Shown: positions 1-5,615 of the stretch, one piece after another
Numbering within the stretch: position 1 is the first letter of the stretch
How the letters are laid out: every line of letters begins with the position of its first letter
Origin: CAZRNB01 sp964601355
Lineage (GTDB): Bacteria > Planctomycetota > Phycisphaerae > Sedimentisphaerales > Anaerobacaceae
Length of the DNA stretch: 8,985 bases
Reading direction: 5' to 3'
Assembly: GCA_964601355.1 (NCBI GenBank)
Contig: CAZRNB010000116.1
Coordinates: 1 to 8,985 of the forward strand
Program-made: the position numbers and the translations under genes
Notes under the pieces: generated by a model
What the model saw: the letters and a program-made list of their open reading frames with translations, nothing else
Told to the model about the DNA's origin: nothing
The model's database searches: none

Positions 1-2073
1 CCTACGGATAGTTTGTTTTGTATTCGAGTGAATAATCTTGATTATACTCTCGGCCGGATAGACCAGTATTTAGCTGGTGTTTCACCAGTGCCTCTTGCAG
101 CCTCGGCGACGGTACGTATGAAGCTTGCACAGGTTTTGGGTAGTCCAGATGTAAATGGCGTAAATATGAATGGTAGTTTCGCTGTGTTTGGAACGCTCGC
201 TCCAGGAGAACCGGTGGAAAATGACTTTATTTCATTATTTATTCCGGTTACAGATTACAAAAAGTTTATCAGCGACAATCCCAAAGTTTCTCCGCCGGAT
301 GCAAATGGCGTTTTCAAAATCACCGACGGCCCAATATTAATACAGGTTGGGAATTTTGCTCTGCTTAAATGGCAGCAGAACTACGATAAACTGGTTGCAA
401 CTGCAAAATCACTCACTGCTGCTGAAGCCAAGGGCTTGGTTAGTGTGCTCGATTCTGATGAAATTAAGAAGGCTTCAGCATCGCCCCTCTGGATTTATGG
501 AAATGTCCAATATGCCTCCAAGACCTTTGGGCCTATGCTGCTTGGCAAGATTGAAGAAGCGAAAAAAATGATGGAGGGCATGAAGACAAAAGGGCAAGGG
601 CCAATGGGAGACCCTGCGGCGATTATGAATATGTATGCCGATGTTCTCCAAACACTGATGAAGGAAACAAAGTCATTAAGTGTCAGTATTAGGCCGGAGC
701 CGAATGTGTGTGATCTAACTGTGAATGTCTCAGCAGTACCAGATACAAATATGGCGAAAATGTTTGTCGCAGATTCTACGGCGTCACAGGAAAATAAACT
801 CCTTGGCTATTTGAAAGATGGAGCGATGATGAATTTTGGCTGCAAAATGAATACGCCTTTCTTCAGGCAGCTTAATGTCAAGAGAATCGATTTGATTTCG
901 TCTATGGCAGGCAAAACTATGAAAGCCGAGGACATCGCAAAGATGAAAAAGCTGGCGACAGATGCGTGTGATTCCTTCGGTGGCTCAGCGGCATTTTCAT
1001 TTTCTATTGATGCAGGCAGCAAACCGCCTTTTACTCTTAGGTATGTTGCTGAGATTATGGATGCAGATATATTTAATAAGGCTATCGAAGAAGCTATCGC
1101 AATGTTAAATAGCGGAAATTTTGATGAGTTTTATAAAAGCTTAGGTATGAAGATGAGCTTTGAATTAAAGCGGAGCGTTGATCGTTACGGAGATATTTCA
1201 ATAGATGCGGCAAAGTTAGTAATGAAATCTACCGAGCCTAATTTGCCACAGGGGCAGATGATAAATGCTATGTTTGGTGAGGGATTCAATTACCGCTGGG
1301 CGATAGTTAATAAGCTTTGGATTTGTTCTGTTTCGAGTGACCCCAATTCTACGATACGACAGCTTATAGATGAGGTTAAAGCAGGCGGTCCAAAACAAAT
1401 GGCCGGCGAGATGAAAGCTGCTTTGACGTTACTACCGAAGTCTGATAAGGCTGAAATCGTCGGGACATATAACTTTCTGCGGCTGTTCGGAATGATGACG
1501 GCTTTTATGCCTGTGCCAATGCCGAAGATGGATATTCCAACCAGGAGCAATATTGCATTTGCTGGCAGAGCAAGCAACGGCAAAATGTCCGTTGAGATTG
1601 TTCTTCCGAAGGAGCATTTGTTGGAAATATCAGGCTTTTTCCAAAAGATGCAACAGCAACAACAGAAGCAGATGGGAACGATAACCTCTTCTGTGAACTT
1701 AAAAAATATAGGAAATGCCTGCTTGATATATGCAAATGACTACGGCGAAAAATTCCCGATGAATTTACAGGAGCTTGTTGAGAAAGTTGGGCTGTCACCC
1801 AAGTCTCTTGAATCGCTGCGTAAGCCGAAAGATTTTGATGGCCCCAGCTACATATACATTTCTGGCCAAAATACATCAATGCCACCAGATAATATTGTTG
1901 TTTACGAAAATCCTGCGTTTTGCAGCGATGAAATTAATGTTCTATTTCTGGATTCTCACGTCCAGGTAATGAAGCCTGACGAATTTTTGCGTAGTCTTGA
2001 GGCAACTTACAAGCGGCTCGGCAGAGAAATGCCTGTTATTAAATTTAAGGACTCCATAAAACCTGCGAATTAA
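1..2073 (+). CDS. Large protein of unknown function with H-X9-DG-like C-terminal domain (5' partial)
   Basis: The reading frame is open from the first base, so the gene starts outside the window. A TTG at 13 could serve as a start, but the sequence before it (PTDSLFCIRVNN) reads like continuing protein. Any signal peptide would lie upstream. About 540 residues of mixed alpha/beta sequence with many Met-rich and Lys-rich helices match no family I can name. A short glutamine-rich hinge (MQQQQQKQM, nt 1648-1674) leads into a C-terminal domain at about nt 1690-1995. This begins NLKNIGNACLIYANDYGEKFP and ends with INVLFLDSHVQV, which resembles the globular end of planctomycete DUF1559/H-X9-DG pseudopilin-like proteins. 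The usual DGHV is DSHV here. The same type of domain ends the protein at 5612-6802. No prepilin N-terminus is visible, so this is probably an envelope or exported protein rather than a pilin. The gene is convergent with the hydrolase gene at 2266. Confidence 0.8.
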   Translation, partial: PTDSLFCIRVNNLDYTLGRIDQYLAGVSPVPLAASATVRMKLAQVLGSPDVNGVNMNGSFAVFGTLAPGEPVENDFISLFIPVTDYKKFISDNPKVSPPDANGVFKITDGPILIQVGNFALLKWQQNYDKLVATAKSLTAAEAKGLVSVLDSDEIKKASASPLWIYGNVQYASKTFGPMLLGKIEEAKKMMEGMKTKGQGPMGDPAAIMNMYADVLQTLMKETKSLSVSIRPEPNVCDLTVNVSAVPDTNMAKMFVADSTASQENKLLGYLKDGAMMNFGCKMNTPFFRQLNVKRIDLISSMAGKTMKAEDIAKMKKLATDACDSFGGSAAFSFSIDAGSKPPFTLRYVAEIMDADIFNKAIEEAIAMLNSGNFDEFYKSLGMKMSFELKRSVDRYGDISIDAAKLVMKSTEPNLPQGQMINAMFGEGFNYRWAIVNKLWICSVSSDPNSTIRQLIDEVKAGGPKQMAGEMKAALTLLPKSDKAEIVGTYNFLRLFGMMTAFMPVPMPKMDIPTRSNIAFAGRASNGKMSVEIVLPKEHLLEISGFFQKMQQQQQKQMGTITSSVNLKNIGNACLIYANDYGEKFPMNLQELVEKVGLSPKSLESLRKPKDFDGPSYIYISGQNTSMPPDNIVVYENPAFCSDEINVLFLDSHVQVMKPDEFLRSLEATYKRLGREMPVIKFKDSIKPAN

Positions 2074-2280
2074 ATATCAAAATGCTGTGCAGAAATCCTA
2101 TAACGGTTGTCATTGCGAGGCCCGAAGGGCCGTGGTAATCTCTTGCTTGCAAGGTGAAAAAACAGCGAAAGGTCTGAGATTGCTTCGATTCTGTCTTCGC
2201 CAAGGCTACGACGGACAAGTCGCTCGCAATGACAATCTCTGAATCGATGTTTTCAACATAACGAACTAAATATCAAATTG
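2066..2280. repeat. 19-bp imperfect direct repeats flanking the 2085-2261 insert
   Basis: The sequence CGAAYTAAATATCAAAWTG occurs at 2066-2084 and again at 2262-2280, identical at 17 of 19 positions. The left copy contains the TAA stop of the upstream gene. The right copy contains the stop of the convergent hydrolase gene, read on the other strand. The 177 bp between the copies are filled by repeat elements. The arrangement looks like an insertion with a target duplication, or a segmental duplication, at the junction of two convergent stop codons. Collapsing the two copies into one would leave both genes with stop codons. Confidence 0.6.
2109..2234. repeat. REP-like palindromic repeat with a nested 33-bp insert
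   Basis: The ends form a perfect 11-bp inverted repeat, GTCATTGCGAG at 2109-2119 and CTCGCAATGAC at 2223-2233. Just inside the left end is a small hairpin, GGCCC-GAA-GGGCC (2119-2131). The right arm is TGAGATTGCTTCG (2175-2187) plus CGCTCGCAATGACA (2221-2234), separated by 33 bp (2188-2220) that look like a second element containing TTCGCCAAGGCTACG. Both right-arm segments recur exactly inside murD at 7306-7335, where only 3 bp separate them. The element sits between convergent genes and could fold in RNA from either strand, so it may also help transcription end. Repeats of this CATTGCGAG...CTCGCAATG type are widespread in many bacterial genomes. Confidence 0.75.
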
Positions 2281-3030
2281 TAAATCGGCCAGGGTTATTT
2301 CTTTTCCTGCACCGATGTTGATATAATTTTTGCCGAAATGTTTTTCAAATAAGTCTCGGGCTTTTTCGCCGGTACAGTGACATGGAGCTACGTATCGGGC
2401 GCCGAGATGCTTGAAAGCCGAAATGATTTTCTCGATTCCGCCTTTTATCGCCCATTCGAGATGAAAGCCGCCCATTACTAAAAGAACATCGTCTTTCATT
2501 AAATCTTTCGCTGCTGCTACCATTTTAACGATACCTGGATGCGCACAGCCAATTATCACTATTAGACCATTTTTTGTTCGTATAATCAACGATTGCTCTT
2601 TTATCAATATTCCAAGCTGGCCTGTGGAATAAACATTTTCACAAATATTCAAAGGCTGATTAACATCAACTGTTTGTGCTCCATATTTTTGGATGTTTTC
2701 TTTAAATTGTTTTGGAAATGATTTCGGCATAAAGACAGTGACGTCACAATTCTTCTGAAGAAAGCCGGCCAATCCTTTTGTATGATCGTCATGAGCATGT
2801 GAGAGAACTATAAAGTCTATGCTGTAAGGCTCAATCGCTAATTTTTTCATATTGCTGAGGAGTAATGAGCTGTCCCCTCCTGTATCGAGTAAAATAGTTT
2901 TCTCAGTGCCGGTTATAAGTGCTGAAAATCCCCACGCAGTTGCCAATCCATGCATGAAAGGATTGTTGTCATAAATCACGGTGATGCTGAGATTGTTGAA
3001 GCCCGGTGTCGAAATGGATTCTGTTGACAT
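2266..3030 (-). CDS. Metallo-beta-lactamase-fold hydrolase (COG1237-like)
   Basis: A 254-residue cytoplasmic protein with the full metal-binding pattern of the MBL fold. It has DTGG near residue 50, the signature H78-A-H80-D-D82-H83 in VLSHAHDDHTKG, GCAHPG with H164, GGFH with H190, and PCHCTG with H218. The GCAHPG, GGFH and PCHCTG motifs fit the COG1237 branch. Members of that branch are often annotated as dihydropterin-ribofuranosylaminobenzene phosphate synthase-like, a name that is seldom tested. The substrate cannot be read from the sequence. No signal peptide is visible. The ATG is 18 bp downstream of the stop of the S24 repressor gene, so the two are probably co-transcribed. No clear Shine-Dalgarno precedes it, which suggests coupling to the upstream gene. 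The length is normal for the family and no motif residue is missing. Confidence 0.88.
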   Translation of the reverse strand: MSTESISTPGFNNLSITVIYDNNPFMHGLATAWGFSALITGTEKTILLDTGGDSSLLLSNMKKLAIEPYSIDFIVLSHAHDDHTKGLAGFLQKNCDVTVFMPKSFPKQFKENIQKYGAQTVDVNQPLNICENVYSTGQLGILIKEQSLIIRTKNGLIVIIGCAHPGIVKMVAAAKDLMKDDVLLVMGGFHLEWAIKGGIEKIISAFKHLGARYVAPCHCTGEKARDLFEKHFGKNYINIGAGKEITLADLQFDI

Positions 3031-3048
3031 GGCTAATACACGTAATAA

Positions 3049-4008
3049 TCAAACGCTTATGTGGCATAGTACTGCCAATGCCCAAAGCAGGTCCTTTTTT
3101 GCAACGACCTTTGTTTCGTACTTTTCATTTATCGGTATGAGGTGCACCTCGTTCTCGGTAGTTCTTATAAGCTTGCAGGTGACGCCTATTTGATTTGAGA
3201 CACGTGCAACTCCGATTTGGCCTTGGGCCGCGGGCACCGAAGGACTCAATACCACAATGTCACCGTCATTTATCCGTGGTGACATACTGTCACCGTCTAT
3301 TTGTAACGCAAAGCTGTCGGGAAACAGCTTGTGAATCTCTTTGCATTGCACAAACTCAACAACCTGTTCCTGCTCTGTTCCACCGAGCTTGATAAGACTA
3401 ACCTGCCGGCTTTTGAGGCTCTCTACCAAAGTACGCGCCTGCAAATCGATCGAGACAGTGCCGTTGGCTGAGTCGAGAATAGTTTTGCCGATATGCTTAG
3501 TTACTAATTCGTCCAATTCGGTGATAGCCTGTTTCGGCTCCGGCAGAAACGTTTGGTCCCAGAAATGAATTATTCCAGCCGCAGTTCTGCCGAGCACTGG
3601 AATCCAGCCGGGACGTTCAGGCTTTGCAGGCTGATTTTTGGGAAAAAATCTGCCTTCAACTCCTTTTTTCTCGTGTAACAGTTCGATGAAGGCAAGAACC
3701 GCCTCGTTCATCTCCGGATAATTTGTCAACAGGTCGTTTAGTTTTTGCGCAAGCTCTAAATTTTCCCCGAATGCGAATTTTTTTTCGGTGCTGCGCCCGG
3801 TCAGGAGCCAATATAAATCTGCTCCTGTGACCTCACACATTTTGAGCAAAATCTCAATGGGTGGAACTCTGTTATCTTCGTAATAGCTGTAAGTAGAAGC
3901 ACTTATGCCCAAAGAGCAGGCAAATTGACTTTTTCCACGCTCGCCCGCGTGTTGCCTTCGCAGAATTCTAATACGCTCAATTATCGCATTTGCGTCATAA
4001 TTTTGCAT
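3049..4008 (-). CDS. HTH (XRE) repressor with C-terminal S24/LexA-type autoprotease domain
   Basis: A 319-residue regulator. Residues about 11-72 form an XRE-type helix-turn-helix (SQFACSLGISASTYSYYED, then the VTGADLYWLLTGR end often seen in these proteins). Residues about 135-319 form a LexA/CI-like peptidase domain. A candidate cleavage site A144-G145 lies in VLGRTAAG, the catalytic serine is S241 in DGDSMSP, and the likely lysine is K279 in VTCKLI. The Ser-to-Lys spacing of 38 is close to that of LexA. The 96 residues between the cleavage site and the serine are far more than in LexA (about 35), so there is an insertion after the site. Such proteins usually repress their own promoter and neighbours until damage-induced self-cleavage. 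The inducing signal here is unknown. ATG 4008 is preceded by AAAGGT. The gene heads a likely operon with the MBL hydrolase and is divergent from the small gene at 4141. It could equally be of prophage origin, although no other phage gene is present. Confidence 0.88.
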   Translation of the reverse strand: MQNYDANAIIERIRILRRQHAGERGKSQFACSLGISASTYSYYEDNRVPPIEILLKMCEVTGADLYWLLTGRSTEKKFAFGENLELAQKLNDLLTNYPEMNEAVLAFIELLHEKKGVEGRFFPKNQPAKPERPGWIPVLGRTAAGIIHFWDQTFLPEPKQAITELDELVTKHIGKTILDSANGTVSIDLQARTLVESLKSRQVSLIKLGGTEQEQVVEFVQCKEIHKLFPDSFALQIDGDSMSPRINDGDIVVLSPSVPAAQGQIGVARVSNQIGVTCKLIRTTENEVHLIPINEKYETKVVAKKDLLWALAVLCHISV

Positions 4009-4057
4009 TTATTTTACCTTTTAGTAAAAATAGCATTTGACATCTATCGCAAGTGCG
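3985..4057. promoter_or_regulatory. Paired CGCA-NN-TGCG palindromes, candidate repressor operators
   Basis: Two near-identical 14-mers, TATCGCATTTGCGT (3982-3995) and TATCGCAAGTGCGT (4045-4058), each contain a perfect CGCA-NN-TGCG palindrome (3985-3994 and 4048-4057). They are 63 bp apart, about six helical turns, and bracket the start codon of the S24 repressor gene. The upstream site falls between a TTGACA (4037-4042) and a weak TAGAGT (4059-4064) on the + strand, spaced 16 bp, a possible promoter for the gene at 4141. Symmetry, repetition and position suggest the repressor's own binding sites. This is inference. Confidence 0.45.
4004..4034. promoter_or_regulatory. Inverted repeat covering the repressor's start codon and ribosome binding site
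   Basis: TTTTAC (4012-4017) and GTAAAA (4024-4029) are inverted around six bases. The similarity extends outward, with TGC near 4005 matching GCA near 4033-4035, with slippage in the A/T tracts. On the minus strand this covers the AAAGGT ribosome binding site and the ATG of the S24 repressor gene. It could be an operator half-site pair or a weak hairpin that limits translation. The A/T-rich composition makes a chance match possible. Confidence 0.3.
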
Positions 4058-4083
4058 TTAGAGTTTGCCGGAGATTGCTTTGT

Positions 4084-4113
4084 ATTATAGTGAATTGTAA
4101 ATGTTCATGTAGG
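4084..4113 (-). promoter_or_regulatory. Putative promoter of the S24 repressor operon
   Basis: The minus strand has a perfect TATAAT at 4089-4084. A weak CCTACA (4113-4108) lies 18 bp upstream and matches the -35 consensus at only three positions. Transcription would begin near 4077, giving a leader of about 70 nt that contains the 4048-4057 palindrome. A weak -35 is common for promoters under regulation. Confidence 0.35.
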
Positions 4114-4140
4114 TTTTTGTCAATAAGGAGAGGACGAAAA

Positions 4141-4293
4141 GTGGAAAAAACGAAAAGAAAAAATGCTAAAAAAGCGGTTTCGCCAAGGAGCGTGTGCAAA
4201 AACCGGTCAAAAGCAGCCGAATATGTTAGCAATTTGTTGGAATTAAATAAACTGCAAAGGGTATTGCTGAGGCATCTTGATAGGGAGGTTTAA
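4141..4293 (+). CDS. Small basic protein of unknown function (50 aa)
   Basis: GTG 4141 is preceded at 7 nt by AAGGAGAGG (4125-4133), the strongest ribosome binding site I see in the window, and that decides this start over the longer open frame running back to 3925. The product begins VEKTKRKNAKKAVSPRS, strongly basic and possibly nucleic-acid-binding. It continues into a likely amphipathic helix, AEYVSNLLELNKLQRVLLRHL. There is one cysteine (in SVCKN) and no membrane segment. I do not recognise the family. The gene is divergent from the S24 repressor and shares its control region with the candidate operator at 4048-4057, so it is a plausible repressor target. The stop is followed directly by repeat-derived DNA. 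It might be a regulator partner, a small antitoxin-like protein or a translation-linked peptide. Nothing in the sequence decides between these. Confidence 0.6.
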   Translation: MEKTKRKNAKKAVSPRSVCKNRSKAAEYVSNLLELNKLQRVLLRHLDREV

Positions 4294-4295
4294 AA

Positions 4296-4359
4296 GCGGT
4301 TAACAGGGCCGCGACCGTTAGGGAGCGGTAAGACGAAGGACGAATAACGAACAAGAACT
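4296..4359 (+). repeat. Repeat remnants: GC-rich AGCGGT element and heptamer array
   Basis: AGCGGT occurs near 4296 and again at 4324-4329, around CCGCGACCGTTAGGGAGCGG, which contains a CCGC/GCGG inverted repeat. It resembles a GC-rich repeat type I recall from planctomycete intergenic regions. It runs directly into a 7-bp-period array, GACGAAG, GACGAAT, AACGAAC, AAGAACT (4332-4359). This is the same ACGARNN heptamer type as block C inside murD (8204-8231, other strand). The following stretch to 4496 is A/T-rich with no gene that I can support. Confidence 0.5.
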
Positions 4360-4496
4360 ATCTTTCGTTGTGCTGAACTATTATCAAACAAAAGTATTGT
4401 GACTTATGAAATTTACAAAACAAATTTTTATAAAACTTGATCGCTTTAGCATCTTTGAGAGCCTCTGATGGTGCAGCCGTTATTAAATGAATATGA

Positions 4497-4886
4497 CTAT
4501 ACCATAATAGGCCTGAATCTTTTTCGGTCATCAGATTCACAATAGGATTGTTCGCCCGGCTTAAAAGGTAAAGGATTTGTGAACTGCAGCGTAATGCGAC
4601 GTGAGAATCTGTTGAAGTCGTCGATGCGATGAATGTGACCTGAGCGAATGAATTCTTCCATATCAAAAGAGTCATCTGGGCCGTAACGTGGAACGCTAAA
4701 ACGAGCGGTTACTTGTTGGCCGGGATAAGGGCAGGTGCTATCGGTATAGCAGGTAAAAGCCGCTGCTCTGCTTGAAATATCGGCCATTTGACCCTGTGTT
4801 AGTTCTCCTTCAAATTTTTCAGAGAACCAAATCGGCCAATGATAACGTAATCTTTGCTCTTTTCTTCGCTCATTATCTGCGTCCAT
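4497..4886 (-). CDS. PilZ-domain protein, likely cyclic-di-GMP responsive
   Basis: A 129-residue single-domain protein. The N-terminal R8-K-E-Q-R12 in ERRKEQRLRY matches the RxxxR half of the PilZ cyclic-di-GMP site. D36-I-S38-S-R-A41 matches D/NxSxxG except that the final glycine is alanine. The later SGHIHRIDDFNRFSRRITLQFTNPLPF is the usual last strand pair of a PilZ barrel (GxVxR...GVxFxxPLPF). No membrane segment or extra output domain is present, so it probably acts as a diffusible adaptor. ATG 4886 is preceded at 7 nt by GAGGT (4898-4894). The gene stands alone, convergent with the small gene at 4141 and divergent from the sigma factor operon. The alanine may weaken ligand binding, so a degenerate PilZ protein is possible. 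Confidence 0.82.
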   Translation of the reverse strand: MDADNERRKEQRLRYHWPIWFSEKFEGELTQGQMADISSRAAAFTCYTDSTCPYPGQQVTARFSVPRYGPDDSFDMEEFIRSGHIHRIDDFNRFSRRITLQFTNPLPFKPGEQSYCESDDRKRFRPIMV

Positions 4887-4964
4887 TTTTGATACCTCGG
4901 TCCCCCAAATTATTTCCTCTTGATACGGATGGTTTGCATATCGTCAGATTTGAGGAGTGACTTT

Positions 4965-4997
4965 ATGCAGGACAATCTTAAAATTGATTTTTATTAG
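4965..4997 (+). CDS. Possible 10-codon leader peptide upstream of the sigma factor
   Basis: GAGGAG (4952-4957) stands 7 nt before ATG 4965, which opens MQDNLKIDFY and stops at TAG 4997. The same frame can also start at ATG 4929, giving 23 residues. The good ribosome binding site contrasts with the poor one of the sigma factor gene 73 nt downstream. A translated leader in the sigma factor mRNA is possible, but the length allows chance. Confidence 0.2.
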   Translation: MQDNLKIDFY

Positions 4998-5069
4998 ACT
5001 AAAATGCCTATTCTGATTGTATTATAAGTGACGAACGTTTGTCCCAAGATGAAACCGTGCGGACTAAAT

Positions 5070-5615
5070 ATGATAGAAGACAAGCTGCTTATATGGAAAT
5101 TCAAACGCGGCAGCACCAATGCTCTGTGCCGTATCTATGAAAAATACAAAGATAATTTGCTCAAACTTGCTTTGGCTTTATTGAACGATTCAGGTGCTGC
5201 GGAGGATATTGTCCATGATTGCTTTGTATCTTTTGCACAGTCTTCGCAGCGTCTGAAAGTTAACGGTAATTTGAAAAGTTATCTGACGGTCTCTGTTGCT
5301 AATCGTGCACGTAACTGGAATAGGGCCAAGCAGCAACAAGCAACGATCGGCCTGGACGAAGCTGGATCAATTGTTTCAAACTACAAAAGGCCGGAACAGT
5401 GGATTATTTACAACGAAGATTTGTGCCGGTTAAACGGCGCACTTTCCCAGCTTTCATATCAACAGCGAGAGGTTATAAGTCTGCATCTTCAGGGTGAAAT
5501 GAAATTTAAGGCAATTGCCGAGCTGCAGGGCGTTTCAATTAACACAATCCAGAGCAGGTACCGCTATGGACTGGATAAGTTGCGGTCAATTTTAGATAGC
5601 GAGGCCAAGTTATGA
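5070..5615 (+). CDS. ECF-type RNA polymerase sigma factor
   Basis: A group 4 (extracytoplasmic function) sigma factor, about 181 residues from ATG 5070. Region 2 runs from ALCRIYEKYKDNLLKLA through GAAEDIVHDCFVSFAQ to LKSYLTVSVANRARNWNR. A linker follows, then region 4 with LSQLSYQQREVISLHLQ and the helix-turn-helix FKAIAELQGVSINTIQSRYRYGLDKLRS. In-frame alternatives are GTG 5028 (195 residues) and ATG 5049. I chose 5070 because MIEDKLLIWKFKRGS is how I remember relatives beginning, but no start has a strong ribosome binding site. The stop overlaps the next gene's start (ATGA at 5612-5615), so the sigma factor is translationally coupled to the membrane protein at 5612. That protein is probably its regulator. 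Confidence 0.9.
   Translation: MIEDKLLIWKFKRGSTNALCRIYEKYKDNLLKLALALLNDSGAAEDIVHDCFVSFAQSSQRLKVNGNLKSYLTVSVANRARNWNRAKQQQATIGLDEAGSIVSNYKRPEQWIIYNEDLCRLNGALSQLSYQQREVISLHLQGEMKFKAIAELQGVSINTIQSRYRYGLDKLRSILDSEAKL

Noticed and set aside
1290..1885. Minus-strand open frames within the large gene at 1-2073
   Set aside because: Several overlapping antisense frames of low-complexity translation with no domain. The + strand frame is continuous and protein-like throughout.
2109..2234. Small structured RNA gene between the convergent genes
   Set aside because: The folding potential is explained by the REP-like repeat arms, and no promoter is visible.
3925..4140. Upstream extension of the small gene at 4141 into the repressor gene
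   Set aside because: It would overlap the repressor's coding start on the other strand and lacks a ribosome binding site, whereas GTG 4141 has an excellent one.
3049..4293. Prophage immunity region
   Set aside because: The CI-like repressor and divergent small gene recall phage switches, but no integrase, attachment site or structural phage gene is present in the window.
4358..4675. Open frame of 105 codons on the minus strand overlapping the PilZ gene
   Set aside because: More than half lies antiphase inside the PilZ gene, no ribosome binding site or recognisable domain is seen, and the tail is A/T-rich intergenic DNA.
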